From positions 29,724 to 93,723 of the forward strand of contig NZ_AHMN02000017.1 in NCBI RefSeq assembly GCF_000243695.2: DNA of 64,000 bases. Direction: 5' to 3'. How positions within the stretch are numbered: the stretch's first letter is position 1; each line of letters opens with the position of its first letter. Origin of the DNA: Leptospira kirschneri serovar Cynopteri str. 3522 CT. Its GTDB lineage: Bacteria; Spirochaetota; Leptospiria; Leptospirales; Leptospiraceae. The position numbers were made by a program, and so were the translations under genes. The notes below the pieces were generated by a model that was not told the origin of the DNA, did no database searches, and saw only the letters and a program-made list of their open reading frames with translations. Shown in pieces: positions 32,257-49,976 of this stretch.

Positions 32257-34494
32257 ATGGAAAAAGATGCCGTTTCCTTAGAAGACGCCCTGGATCACGG
32301 GCTTACCAAAGAAGAATTTCAAAAGATTCAGGAAATTTTAGAAAGAGTTCCAAATTCTACCGAACTAGGAATTTTTTCCGCTATGTGGTCGGAACATTGC
32401 TCTTATAAAAACTCGATTCTAAAATTAAAAACTCTTCCGACAACCTCGGATAAATTACTTGCAAAAGCAGGAGAAGAAAACGCTGGGGCGATGGATATAG
32501 GCGACGGTTTAGCAGTGGTTTTCAAAATAGAAAGTCATAATCATCCTACGGCTGTAGAACCGTATCAAGGAGCAGCGACCGGTGTAGGTGGAATTATGAG
32601 GGATATTTTTACGATGGGTGCTCGTCCGATTGTATCTCTAAATTCACTTCGTTTTGGAAATCCAGATGAACCTAGAAATAAATATCTACTTTCCCGTGCG
32701 GTAAAAGGAATCGGAGACTATGGAAATTCACTTGGAATCGCAGTGTCGGGAGGAGAACTCTTTATAGATGAATGTTTTTCCAAAAATCCACTCGTAAACG
32801 CAATGACCGTTGGGATTGTGCGTCACGATCAGATGGCGAGTGCGACCACAGGTGGGCAAGTTGGTAACTCTGTTTACATCGTAGGAGCTACTACCGGAAG
32901 AGATGGAATTCACGGAGCTTCTTTTGCATCCAAGGATCTTTCTAAAGAATCCGAATCCAAACGATCTGCGGTGCAAGTAGGTGATCCATTTATGGAAAAA
33001 CTATTGATGGAGGCAAGTTTAGAAGCGATTCAAAAAGGACTTCTTGTAGGAATCCAAGACATGGGTGCCGCCGGAATTTCTTGTGCCACTTCCGAAATGA
33101 GTGCCAAAGGAAAAACCGGAATGAGGATCGATCTAGATCTAGTCCCCTTTAGAGAAACCGGAATGAATGCATACGAAGCGATGTTATCCGAATCTCAAGA
33201 AAGAATGTTGGTTGTACCAAAAAAAGGAAAAGAAACGGAACTCGTATCTATATTCGAAAAATGGAATTTAAACGCGGTCAAGATCGGAGAAGTTACAGCG
33301 GACGGAATGATCGAAGTTTATATGGGCGGAGAACTAAAAGCTAAAATTCCCGCCGAATCACTTGTGTTAGGTGGCGGAGCTCCACGTTACGAAAGAGAAA
33401 CTAAACGTCCTTCTTATTTAGATATGGTCAAAACTTGGAAACCGGATGGGATTTCCGACGCGACCAAGGGTGCAAATTCAAAAGAAATATTACTCAAAAT
33501 CCTTTCCTCTTGGAACGTGTGTTCCAGGAAACCGATCACGGAACAATACGATAGCGAAGTCGGTTTAGTAAAACTCATCGGTCCCGGTTTGGACGGAGGA
33601 CTTTCTGCTATTCCGGATACAAATAAGGCGCTTGCGACCGCAACCGATTGTAATTCTAGATATACGTATTTGGATCCTTATAAAGGCGCTGAGTTTGCGG
33701 TATGTGAGGCGGCTCGAAACGTGTATGTGACCGGTGCAACTCCTTACGGAGTGACCAATAATCTTAATTTCGCAAATCCTTATATTCCAGAAAATTATTA
33801 TATGTTTTCTGAATGTATTCGAGGAATGGGGGACGCTTGCCGTTTTCTGGGACTTCCTGTGACGGGAGGCAACGTATCTTTTTACAACGAATCTCCGGAA
33901 GGTCCGATTTTTCCAACTCCTACCATTGGTATGGTGGGAATTTTACAAGATAAGAAAAAAGTTATATTCAATTTTCCGAAAGAAGTCGGGATTGAGCTTG
34001 CGGTTCTGGGGAATTTTCGCCCTTCTTTAGGAGGAAGTGAATACTTAAAAAAAATCCACGGTCAAGTCAACGGAAGTATTCCCGAGTTGGATATCAAAGA
34101 AGAATTAGAACTTTGTAAACTAGTGCTTTCCTTGAATGAAAATGGAATTTTAAAATCCGCGAGAGATCTTTCTTTGGGAGGAATTGCGGTAGCACTTTCT
34201 AAAACGGTCCTTTTTTCGGGCCTAGGAATCGAATCTGACCTAACGGCTCTTAGACGGAATCGATTGGATTTGACCCTTTTCGGAGAAAGTTCGACGACGG
34301 TTTTGATAGGATTTGAATCGCTATCGAAAGAGGAGATTCGTAGACAGACCGAAGCTTGCGGATTAAAGTTTTATCCGATAGGAAAAACAAATTCTTCCGG
34401 AGTTTTAGAAATTAAAGACGCCGAGATTAAAATTTCTATCCAAGAATTGAGCGAATCTTATGAAAAAGGTTTAGAGGCGGTTTTCGCATTATAA
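32257..34494 (+). CDS. purL: Phosphoribosylformylglycinamidine synthase subunit PurL
   Basis: 745 residues, the length of the small PurL that needs separate PurS and PurQ. Landmarks are SAMWSEHCSYKNS, FKIESHNHPTAVEPYQGAAT, GGIMRDIFTMGARPI, GIQDMGAAGISCATSEM and the second half repeat GGLSAIPDTNKALA. It makes FGAM from FGAR, glutamine-derived ammonia and ATP in purine synthesis. Neither purS nor purQ is nearby. It is followed 15 bp later by an LRR gene and then ileS, all on the same strand. Confidence 0.96.
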   Translation: MEKDAVSLEDALDHGLTKEEFQKIQEILERVPNSTELGIFSAMWSEHCSYKNSILKLKTLPTTSDKLLAKAGEENAGAMDIGDGLAVVFKIESHNHPTAVEPYQGAATGVGGIMRDIFTMGARPIVSLNSLRFGNPDEPRNKYLLSRAVKGIGDYGNSLGIAVSGGELFIDECFSKNPLVNAMTVGIVRHDQMASATTGGQVGNSVYIVGATTGRDGIHGASFASKDLSKESESKRSAVQVGDPFMEKLLMEASLEAIQKGLLVGIQDMGAAGISCATSEMSAKGKTGMRIDLDLVPFRETGMNAYEAMLSESQERMLVVPKKGKETELVSIFEKWNLNAVKIGEVTADGMIEVYMGGELKAKIPAESLVLGGGAPRYERETKRPSYLDMVKTWKPDGISDATKGANSKEILLKILSSWNVCSRKPITEQYDSEVGLVKLIGPGLDGGLSAIPDTNKALATATDCNSRYTYLDPYKGAEFAVCEAARNVYVTGATPYGVTNNLNFANPYIPENYYMFSECIRGMGDACRFLGLPVTGGNVSFYNESPEGPIFPTPTIGMVGILQDKKKVIFNFPKEVGIELAVLGNFRPSLGGSEYLKKIHGQVNGSIPELDIKEELELCKLVLSLNENGILKSARDLSLGGIAVALSKTVLFSGLGIESDLTALRRNRLDLTLFGESSTTVLIGFESLSKEEIRRQTEACGLKFYPIGKTNSSGVLEIKDAEIKISIQELSESYEKGLEAVFAL

Positions 34495-34509
34495 AAAAGG
34501 GTTAAACCA

Positions 34510-35163
34510 ATGAATTTCCTATTTTTAAAAAAAATCTTTAGGATCTATTTCTTTTTTTGGATTTCGATTTTTGGGATCGATTGTAAAAAAAATGCGGTAG
34601 AAATTCTAGAAGAAGCAAAAAGAAAATCGGAATCGGTTCAAATTTTAGATTTAGGAATGCAAAAGTTAACTTCGATTCCAGAAGGAATTTGCTCCTTCCC
34701 GAATTTGACTCAGCTGGATTTACGTTTGAACAGTTTGAATTCTCTTCCCGATTGGATCGGAACCTGTAAAAATCTGGAACAAATCAATCTTTTCGGAAAC
34801 GATTTGGCTACGATTCCATCTTCTTTTTCTAAATTAAAGAATTTGAAAGTGTTGCTTGTGGGAAATAACGATTTTGCTTTTCTGCCTTCGGAACTTTTGT
34901 TTCTACCTTTGATCAAAATCTTATATTTGGATCAGAATAAACTTACGTTGACCGAAACGGATGTCGAAATTTTGGCTTCTCTTTCTAGTTTGGAGGAATT
35001 GGATCTAAATTTGAACTCCGGGATCAAAACGCTTCCTTCCAACTATAACAAGCTGAAAAATCTGAATCGTTTAAAAAGATTGAATATTAAAAAAACTTCA
35101 TTAAAGGGAGAGGATGCCGACAAACTACAGGCGATTCTCCCAAATACAAAGATAGACTATTGA
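34510..35163 (+). CDS. Leucine-rich repeat protein, probable lipoprotein
   Basis: 217 residues. A hydrophobic leader ends at FGIDC (C25), a plausible spirochaetal lipobox although Asp before Cys is unusual. About six LRR units follow, with the pattern [60 protein letters not shown] proteins are numerous in pathogenic Leptospira and usually mediate protein binding at the surface. It sits between purL (15 bp) and ileS (7 bp), so it is co-transcribed with housekeeping genes, an odd place for a surface protein. Confidence 0.85.
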   Translation: MNFLFLKKIFRIYFFFWISIFGIDCKKNAVEILEEAKRKSESVQILDLGMQKLTSIPEGICSFPNLTQLDLRLNSLNSLPDWIGTCKNLEQINLFGNDLATIPSSFSKLKNLKVLLVGNNDFAFLPSELLFLPLIKILYLDQNKLTLTETDVEILASLSSLEELDLNLNSGIKTLPSNYNKLKNLNRLKRLNIKKTSLKGEDADKLQAILPNTKIDY

Positions 35164-35170
35164 TACAATT

Positions 35171-37915
<2,745 letters not shown>

Positions 37916-38572
37916 ATCTCTACACATTCAGGAACAGGCGGTAGAAACAGATATTGCTTTTCTTTGAAAGACATATCCGTTGGTAACATTTTGAAATACA
38001 TTAAAATTGTATTATGTTTTGTAAGATATGGTTTATAATTCTATCTTCAGTGTTTTAAACTAGGCATAATTCTAATTGTGGAAACTACCGCAGATTACGA
38101 TTTTACAGGTTGATCTTGAAACTGTGGGAATTCTTACAAGTTTAGATGTTTTTTTATGGTAGAGCCCACAGATTAAATTGCATTACAAATTTTTAAACAT
38201 TTATTTTTTATGGGAAAATTAAGTTTTTATAAAACGAATCACTTACGTTAAATTATGATTCTTAAACCTAGAGTTAAAAGCCATAATAAACAGAATTTAT
38301 ATAAAAATAAATTATTTCATTTTTGTAAAAGTCATCCGTAAAACGAAGATTTACTATAAAAATTTGATTGGATCACTATTTTTTTAGATTCTGTAGAAGA
38401 AACTTTCTCATTTGAATTTAAATTAAACGCTACTTTGTTCTAACGGATTTCTATAAAATAGAATATGATGAATTTTGAAATAAATCTCAATAAAAGAACA
38501 AAATTTTAAGAAATCTAAACTCTATTGTATGGTTTTCTAAAGAATTTAAAAATCGATGTCGTTTAACAAAAA
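37916..38572. other. Gene-free region with a family A triplet
   Basis: About 655 bp between convergent ileS and a lipoprotein gene. TTGTGGAAACTACCGCA (38076-38092) and TGTGGGAATTCTTACAAG (38123-38140) are 46-47 bp apart; ATGGTAGAGCCCACA (38156-38170) faces them. A weak family B copy (TTTCTATAAAATAGAATATG) lies near 38448. The rest is AT-rich and unassigned. Confidence 0.65.
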
Positions 38573-39678
<1,106 letters not shown>

Positions 39679-39681
39679 CAG

Positions 39682-39728
<47 letters not shown>

Positions 39729-39729
39729 T

Positions 39730-39760
<31 letters not shown>

Positions 39761-39790
39761 TAAATTTGAACTAAGACGCAAGGATTGAAT

Positions 39791-41629
39791 ATGGCAGAGT
39801 TTGATAAAACAAAACGTTCTATCGGTGTTAACAATCTGGATGATAAAGCCAGAAAAGAAATGTTTAATAAATTCCAATCTGCCGGTGGAAAAGTTATCAA
39901 TGAAAAGGATCCTAAAAAAGAAGAATCTGCGTCCGGTAGGCAACCTAACATTCGACAAGGTCAGAGAAGTCAAGCAGGTGGAAAAGGTTCTGGATCTACT
40001 CGTTCCGGTGCCTCTTCGGCAAGAGGTGGATCGGTTTCTAAAGGTCCAAATCCTAAAGACAGAAAGGCGATCGAAGACGAAATGGGAAATTTTATCAATC
40101 GTCTTTCTGTTCGATTGAAATGTTGGATGGGTAGAGTTACGGGATTTTCTTCTTCCGATTTATTACCTTCTTTTTTATCCGAGTTTAATCTTTCCGGTAA
40201 AAAATCCCTTTTAGAATTGAACTTTGTAGGAAACGATATACTTGGAAATCCTGCTTATGCTGGTAAAATCGCTAAAGAACTAGACGCTCAAAATCCGATT
40301 TATATCGAACTTTTAGGAAGAATGCATAAGATTTACGATAATGAAGAAGTAAATCAAATAATAGAACCGCATAACGCTGCTCCGGATCTGCCCGTTGCGA
40401 TTTCTAGAGTCAGAGATCCATTGTATTCCATTTTTAGAAAATTATACTATGTTTATCCGTTTCAAGGAAGTTATGTTAAGGCCATCAATCTAGGATATTC
40501 CGCTCTAGAAAAACTAGAAGGAAAACCTACCACCATTTATAATACTAAGAAAAAACGTGCTCTTCAAGAGTTCGATTATCTATTTGGAACTCTATTCGAA
40601 AAATTTTATCTGGTGGTTCTTAGAAACGAAAATAAAAATATTCCTCTCTTAAGTAATTCGATGGAAGCGGTCTTGGGAATTCTTCCCGAAGAAAAACCGG
40701 GTCATAGACAACAAGGAGAAGAATTAGATGAAATTTCTGGAGGTGCTACTCCGGAAGAAAATGCTCCCGTAGAAGAAAAAAAAGAGGAAAACAATCCGGA
40801 AGATTCTCTCAGTAAAGAACTCAAATATGGTTTGAAACTGATGAGAATGCTTCCCCTAGATCAGCTTCGTAAAAAACACGATCCAAGAGGGGAATACGAA
40901 GTAATTCCTTCCGCAGATAAAGCGTTTTTAACCTGGCTCTTTTTTAAAGAGTTCGACACAGAATATTCTTTTGTGATGACCACTAAAAAGATAGATATAA
41001 AACCTACGATCGTAAACGGAGCCAAGGTGGATTATAGAGAGAAAATGATCGATCACTACGAAACTACAAGAGCTTCTATCGAACAGTTCCGGATTTATGA
41101 TCAATATTATAAAGAACTAAAGAATCACCTTAAGAATCCAGGGGCCAATTATATCGAGGCCTCTAAAAAAACCACTGCCTTAGAGACAAAAAGAAGTCAA
41201 CAGTCTAGAAATGTTCGAGTTACCGTTAAAGAGTTTGTGGAAAAGACAGCGGAAATTTTGGAAAAACTCATCGCGGATATGAAATCCAAAAAAGAAATCG
41301 TAACCAACATGGAAGATATTATAACCTTGGACATGATGGAAGCTAAGAGAAGGTTGAATAAAAAACCGATCAAACAGTGTATCATGGAATCGTATTGTTT
41401 TGCAATTGCGTTTGCTGGTCGTCTTGAAAACGGAGACTTGTTTGGAGGCGTGACTGAGCTTTCTCCGGAAGAGATGGAAAAGGAATTTGGAATTAAAACG
41501 GAGCAACCTTCTTCTGGAGAATCGGACTTAGGAGTTCCTGCAGCTGGGGATGGGGCCGAGTCGATGGGAATTGCCGAAAAACTAGATTCGGATTCTTTAG
41601 GTATTGACCCTTCTATTTTAGAAGATTAA
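39791..41629 (+). CDS. Large conserved-looking hypothetical protein, 612 residues
   Basis: ATG 39791 is chosen over TTG 39785 because AAGGA lies 7 nt before it. No known family is recognised. Residues about 1-35 are charged (RSIGVNNLDDKARKEMFNKF). About 36-95 is a Gly/Ser/Arg-rich linker (GGKGSGSTRSGASSARGG). A largely helical body (about 97-300) includes RKLYYVYPFQGSYVKAINLG. An acidic linker (EENAPVEEKKEENNPEDS) leads to a second helical body to about 575, and a Ser/Gly/Asp tail. It is soluble with no signal peptide. It is followed 15 bp later by a nitrilase-fold gene, so the two likely act together. Confidence 0.8.
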   Translation: MAEFDKTKRSIGVNNLDDKARKEMFNKFQSAGGKVINEKDPKKEESASGRQPNIRQGQRSQAGGKGSGSTRSGASSARGGSVSKGPNPKDRKAIEDEMGNFINRLSVRLKCWMGRVTGFSSSDLLPSFLSEFNLSGKKSLLELNFVGNDILGNPAYAGKIAKELDAQNPIYIELLGRMHKIYDNEEVNQIIEPHNAAPDLPVAISRVRDPLYSIFRKLYYVYPFQGSYVKAINLGYSALEKLEGKPTTIYNTKKKRALQEFDYLFGTLFEKFYLVVLRNENKNIPLLSNSMEAVLGILPEEKPGHRQQGEELDEISGGATPEENAPVEEKKEENNPEDSLSKELKYGLKLMRMLPLDQLRKKHDPRGEYEVIPSADKAFLTWLFFKEFDTEYSFVMTTKKIDIKPTIVNGAKVDYREKMIDHYETTRASIEQFRIYDQYYKELKNHLKNPGANYIEASKKTTALETKRSQQSRNVRVTVKEFVEKTAEILEKLIADMKSKKEIVTNMEDIITLDMMEAKRRLNKKPIKQCIMESYCFAIAFAGRLENGDLFGGVTELSPEEMEKEFGIKTEQPSSGESDLGVPAAGDGAESMGIAEKLDSDSLGIDPSILED

Positions 41630-41644
41630 AAGGCAGATTTTATT

Positions 41645-42364
41645 TTGGCGTCCGCAAAGGTCACACTTTTTCAAAAACATATCAACCGTCCTGTTTCGAA
41701 CGAACAGAAGTCGAAACTTTCTAAGGAAAAGTCTGACTTTTTACTTTTACCAGAATTTTTTCCGTTTTACGATTTATATTCTTCTCCCGAAAATCTTTTT
41801 GATAAATCCAAGATTCTATCAGACGAAATATTGCAAATTTCTGAATATTATAAAGGTATAATTATCGGCGGTTCCATGTTTAGGAAGGATTCTTCCGGAA
41901 TACTGAGGATCGGTATTCCGATTGTTCAAGACTTAATGATCGTGGACTGGTACGATAAAAGGGAATTTTTTCCGGAAGAAAATTCTGCTTCTGTCGGAGA
42001 CTCAGAAACGATTTTTATTATGGGAGGTTTTCGTTTTGGGATCGTGGCCGGAAAAGAAATCCAGAATATGGACCGTTTGAAAGAATTAAAATCTCAAAAC
42101 GTAAATTTACTTTTTCACATAGATTTTACTTTAGAAGCCGATTCTACTCACGCTCAGGATTTGGAACGTTACGTTAGACTTTCTTCCGAATATGATATTT
42201 TTATCGCTAGAATTGGCGGAGTGGGTTCGGCTCTCGGTCGTAGTTGTGTTGGTAGAAGCCTTTTGTCCACTTCTTCCGGTATTAATTGGAAGGTGGCCGA
42301 GTCTGAAAAAGACAAAGAAGTTATCAAAACCGTAATGATTAACGGCGTTAACGGGTTATTTTAG
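41645..42364 (+). CDS. Nitrilase-fold protein lacking the catalytic Cys
   Basis: 239 residues from TTG 41645. The carbon-nitrogen hydrolase pattern is visible: the catalytic Glu in FLLLPEFFP (E37), the Lys in VDWYDKREFFPEE (K105), and the third block RFGIVAGKEI. There the nucleophile Cys of the usual GVxICYD is replaced (Gly136 by alignment, preceded by Ala135). The glutamate-lysine scaffold is kept but the thiol is lost, so it is probably a non-catalytic binding or regulatory protein. It lies 15 bp after the 612-residue gene. Confidence 0.75.
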   Translation: MASAKVTLFQKHINRPVSNEQKSKLSKEKSDFLLLPEFFPFYDLYSSPENLFDKSKILSDEILQISEYYKGIIIGGSMFRKDSSGILRIGIPIVQDLMIVDWYDKREFFPEENSASVGDSETIFIMGGFRFGIVAGKEIQNMDRLKELKSQNVNLLFHIDFTLEADSTHAQDLERYVRLSSEYDIFIARIGGVGSALGRSCVGRSLLSTSSGINWKVAESEKDKEVIKTVMINGVNGLF

Positions 42365-42432
42365 ATTTTTATAATATCTAAATATAAGATTATAGATTCT
42401 TTTGTTGTTGGACAAGTGATAAAGAAGGTTAA

Positions 42433-42588
42433 ATGCGAATCTTTTATCGAATTGATTGTCTTTGGGTTTTATTTATGATTTTGAACGTATCTTGTTCTAC
42501 AATGGATAATTCAATTTCCGTTGAAAACTCTGTATCTTTTTTTAAGGATAAATTAATTCAAACCAAACTTCTATCGAATTTAAAGTGA
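42433..42588 (+). CDS. Short lipoprotein-like peptide, probably the first part of a broken gene
   Basis: 51 residues: basic start MRIFYRID, hydrophobic core LWVLFMILN, lipobox VSC (C21), then STMDNSISVENSVSFFKDKL. AAGG precedes the ATG. Its TGA stop overlaps a GTG (GTGA, 42585-42588) that opens the next frame, whose 64 residues look like a continuation. It is either a small lipoprotein or the 5-prime half of a frameshifted gene; the latter seems likelier. Confidence 0.5.
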   Translation: MRIFYRIDCLWVLFMILNVSCSTMDNSISVENSVSFFKDKLIQTKLLSNLK

Positions 42589-42776
42589 AGATTTCGAATC
42601 AAAGTAGAAATCCGATTCTTGACTTGGGCGTTGTAAACAGATCTAAGTTTGTAAATTTTTATTTGAATGGAAAAGTAGACAATCTTATGCAACTTTACAA
42701 CGGTTTAGAAATTATAAACTATGATGAGACGGTTCATCATATGAATTCCAATGGCATTGTGGCGTTGCAGACTACT

Positions 42777-42779
<3 letters not shown>
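42585..42779 (+). pseudogene. Frame-shifted continuation of the small lipoprotein gene
   Basis: 64 codons in a different frame from the lipoprotein start (SKFVNFYLNGKVDNLMQLYN, then NYDETVHHMNSNGIVALQTT). The composition is that of a real protein. The frame ends exactly where a family C repeat begins (TTAACGTGAGTTTGG at 42777). The gene therefore appears both shifted and cut at its 3-prime end. Confidence 0.5.
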
Positions 42780-43060
<281 letters not shown>

Positions 43061-43427
43061 GGATTTACGGTTCAATGGGAATATATGAATATAAAATCAA
43101 AAATTTTGAAACTGAACGTTAAGAATCTAAGCATTGAAACTTTAAAATAATCTGTATTTGTTCTGTTTAAAAAGTCAGAATAAATTTTTTATAAAATGTA
43201 ATAGTTCCTACATTTTAGGAGTTTTAGAGTGGGTTTTTCATTTTGGAATATGTTTTAAAAAATCCTTATCAAGAGCTGTCCTAAAACTTTCTAGATGCCA
43301 ATAAAGGGAGATACTTTCATTTCACAAAATGTAGGAACTCATACTTTTAGAAAATTCTTTCTCATTTTTTACGACGAACTTACGTTAAATTATATTAGGA
43401 TTTTATGGAAATCACTCTTAAAAACTA
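43061..43427. other. Gene-free region with two opposed family A copies
   Basis: ATGTAATAGTTCCTACATT (43196-43214) and TGTAGGAACTCATAC (43330-43344) are in opposite orientation. The second is followed by TTTTAGAAAATTCTTTCTC and CGAACTTACGTTAAAT, the same tail as at 110-165. AAGAGCTGTCCTAAAACT near 43271 resembles AAGAGCTTGCCTCAAAAC at 56.21 kb. No gene. Confidence 0.6.
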
Positions 43428-44390
<963 letters not shown>

Positions 44391-44543
44391 CGTAAGATAC
44401 TCGTATAACAATTAAATCGAATTTTTTGCGACGTGTATATCCACATTTTGGGAACTTCTTTTTTACAGGAATCTTAAAAACTTCCTTTTTATCTTGACCC
44501 TCTTTTCTTTTTAAGGTTCCTAAATCGTATTCGGAGTTTTCCT

Positions 44544-46028
44544 ATGTCTCAACCTATTCCGGAATATACATATTACGACGCTATGGGACTGGCTGCTTTG
44601 GTCCGAAAAAAATCAGTTCATCCCATTGAACTAGTCGAATCTGCCATCCAAAGAATTGAAACCATAAATCCCGGACTCAATGCAGTAATTACCCGTTTTT
44701 ACGAAGAAGCAAAAAAAATTTCAAAGTCTAAACTTCCGGACGGTCTTTTTAAAGGAGTTCCGATTCTTGTAAAAGATATGGTTCACGCAATTAGAGGCGC
44801 TCCTTTGACCTGCGGTTCTAAAGCGTTTCGAAATTATATTTCGCCCGATGATTCTGAATTTGTAAAAAGGCTTCGTAAAACAGGAACTATTTTTTTAGGA
44901 CAAACGAACGTTCCCGAATTTGCTCTTATGGGAATCACAGAACCTAAGTTATACGGTCCGACCCGAAATCCTTGGAACCTAGAAAGAACTCCGGGTGGTT
45001 CTTCCGGCGGATCTGCGGCTGCGGTCGCTTCCGGAATGGTTCCGGTTGCAACCGCTTCTGACGGTGGGGGATCGATCCGAATTCCCGCTGGTTACTGTGG
45101 TTTGTTCGGTTTGAAACCTACTCGAGGAAGAACTCCGGTAGGTCCTAATTTTGGTAGATTTTGGCAGGGTGCTTCCGTGGATCATGTCCTTTCTAGATCC
45201 GTGAGAGATAGCGCGGCTTTTTTAGATGCGTTATGCGGAATTGAAAAGTCGGGAGCTTTTTCTTTTGAGGAACCGAGAACGAATTATCTTTCTGAGACTA
45301 AAAAATCTACTGGCAAACTCAGGATCGCTTTTTCCACTCAATCTCCGATCGGAACCGAGGTACATCCGGATTGTGTGGAATCCGTCATTCAAACAGCAAA
45401 ACTACTGCATTCTCTCGGTCATAAGGTAGAAGAAAAAGACGCACCTATCGACGGTAAGGCGATCGGAAGATCTTTTATCATGATGTATTTCGGTGAAGTT
45501 GCTGCCCAGTTAAAGAACTTAGAAACGATACTCGGACGTAAGGTTAGAATGAGAGACGTTGAACCTGTTACTTGGATTTTAGGTCTTTTAGGTAGAACTA
45601 TTTCTGCGGGTGAGTTTGTTCTTAATTTACAAGAATGGGATAAGGCCGCTCTTGTAATGGAAACCTTTCACGAAACCTACGACGTTTATTTAACTCCTAC
45701 GACTGCCATGCCTCCTTCTAAAATAGGTGAATTAGAACCTAAGTTAGGCGAAAAGATAGCGATGCAAATAGTTGGTCATCTTGGTTTAGGAAAAACTTTA
45801 CTTATTTCCGGGCTTGTGGATGAACTCGTGGAAAAAAGTCTTTCTAGAACTCCATTTACTCAACTCGCTAATCTTACAGGTCAACCTTCTGTTTCAATTC
45901 CTCTGAGTCAGACGAGTGATCGACTTCCCTTAGGTCTTCTATTTACTGCGGCTAGAAGAAGAGAAGATATTTTATTTCGTCTCGGTTCTCAATTGGAAAA
46001 AGCGGTTCCTTGGTCGAATCATAAATGA
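44544..46028 (+). CDS. Amidase (amidase-signature family)
   Basis: 494 residues with the full Ser-cisSer-Lys triad: Lys in VPILVKDMVH (K77), the cis-Ser in TPGGSSGGSAAA (about S153-154), and the nucleophile in ASDGGGSIRIP (S177). The C-terminal NLTGQPSVSIPLSQT is also typical. Enzymes of this group hydrolyse amides, or serve as GatA in tRNA-dependent amidation. No gatB or gatC is adjacent, so a free amidase is favoured. The natural substrate cannot be told. Confidence 0.88.
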   Translation: MSQPIPEYTYYDAMGLAALVRKKSVHPIELVESAIQRIETINPGLNAVITRFYEEAKKISKSKLPDGLFKGVPILVKDMVHAIRGAPLTCGSKAFRNYISPDDSEFVKRLRKTGTIFLGQTNVPEFALMGITEPKLYGPTRNPWNLERTPGGSSGGSAAAVASGMVPVATASDGGGSIRIPAGYCGLFGLKPTRGRTPVGPNFGRFWQGASVDHVLSRSVRDSAAFLDALCGIEKSGAFSFEEPRTNYLSETKKSTGKLRIAFSTQSPIGTEVHPDCVESVIQTAKLLHSLGHKVEEKDAPIDGKAIGRSFIMMYFGEVAAQLKNLETILGRKVRMRDVEPVTWILGLLGRTISAGEFVLNLQEWDKAALVMETFHETYDVYLTPTTAMPPSKIGELEPKLGEKIAMQIVGHLGLGKTLLISGLVDELVEKSLSRTPFTQLANLTGQPSVSIPLSQTSDRLPLGLLFTAARRREDILFRLGSQLEKAVPWSNHK

Positions 46029-46146
46029 ATGATAAGAAAATGATTATAGGTTTTCGTTTTTAGAAAGAATGTATATTCCTGTTTTATTGGAAATGCCATT
46101 TTAGGATCATTACAAAAATGGAATGGATTCTAAAAGTTGGGATTGT

Positions 46147-46227
46147 TTTAACGTGAGTTCGCTGTAATAGTTCCCACATTTTAGAAGTTTCACTGTAAAA
46201 TTACGATTTGTAATAGTTCCCACATTT
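46147..46227 (-). repeat. Family A pair with AACGTGAGTTCG flank
   Basis: TTTTAACGTGAGTTCGC is followed by GTAATAGTTCCCACATT at 46164-46180 and again at 46210-46226, a 46-bp period. The 17-mer is identical in both copies. The second copy provides the end of the decayed Uma2-like frame read from the other strand. Confidence 0.8.
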
Positions 46228-46733
46228 TGTTTTGATCTCAATTTTATATAAAGCTTCATTTGGAAATAGAACATCCAGGATAAGGAATCGATCTTTTAAA
46301 AATTTGGATTCTGCTCTGGATGGAGAAAGATCCGTAGAAGAATGAAGATAGTAGCGTTCATTCTCGCAAAAAGATATTTCAATATATTGTAATTCTGTAA
46401 ATACGAGCCAGAGTTCGGGATTTGGAATTTTTCATAGATTGCTTTTTTTCTACAGTATCTTATGTAACGGTTCTTTTAGAAACGATTTCAACCACTATAT
46501 CCGGGAACATACTGATCTAATCTTGAACGATTGATTTTTTTGAGTGATCCGATTGAATCCTTCTTCTAAAATTACGTCCATGGGAAATCAGATCGTTTCT
46601 CTGACCGGATGTTTTTCCAAATATTTTTGAATTATGAGAAAAAGTTTTGCAACAAGTTTTTGATGAAGGTGCCAATAGGACTGTAGTTACGTGTTCTTTC
46701 TCCATTGATGATTTCAGTCAGATCAAAATCATT
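46201..46733 (-). pseudogene. Decayed Uma2-family (DUF820) endonuclease-like gene
   Basis: Reading the minus strand with frame changes gives a recognisable Uma2 sequence: DFDLTEIINGERTRNYSPIG, then HQKLVAKLFLIIQKYLEKHP, MDVILEEGFNRITQ, FPDIVVEIVSKRTVT-stop-DTVEKK, then PELWLVFTELQYIEISFCEN and KFLKDRFLILDVLFPNEALY. At least three frameshifts and one in-frame stop are needed. Uma2 proteins have a PD-(D/E)xK-like fold and unknown biological role. The last frame runs into a family A repeat and stops at 46201. The alignment is by eye. Confidence 0.6.
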
Positions 46734-46845
46734 CTGTGTTCCGGTCTTCAAAGCATGATCCAAAAAATCGCTTTAAAATATAGTCTGATCAAGTCAAAAT
46801 AACTCTTGATTCCGGATCGAATCCACGAAATGTTTTGTTCAACTT

Positions 46846-48252
<1,407 letters not shown>

Positions 48253-48263
48253 AAGTTTCATCC

Positions 48264-49972
<1,709 letters not shown>

Positions 49973-49976
<4 letters not shown>

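Noticed and set aside
46517..46705. 62-codon minus-strand frame before the oxidoreductase
   Set aside because: Wrong frame for most of the Uma2 similarity found there; treated as part of the pseudogene region instead.
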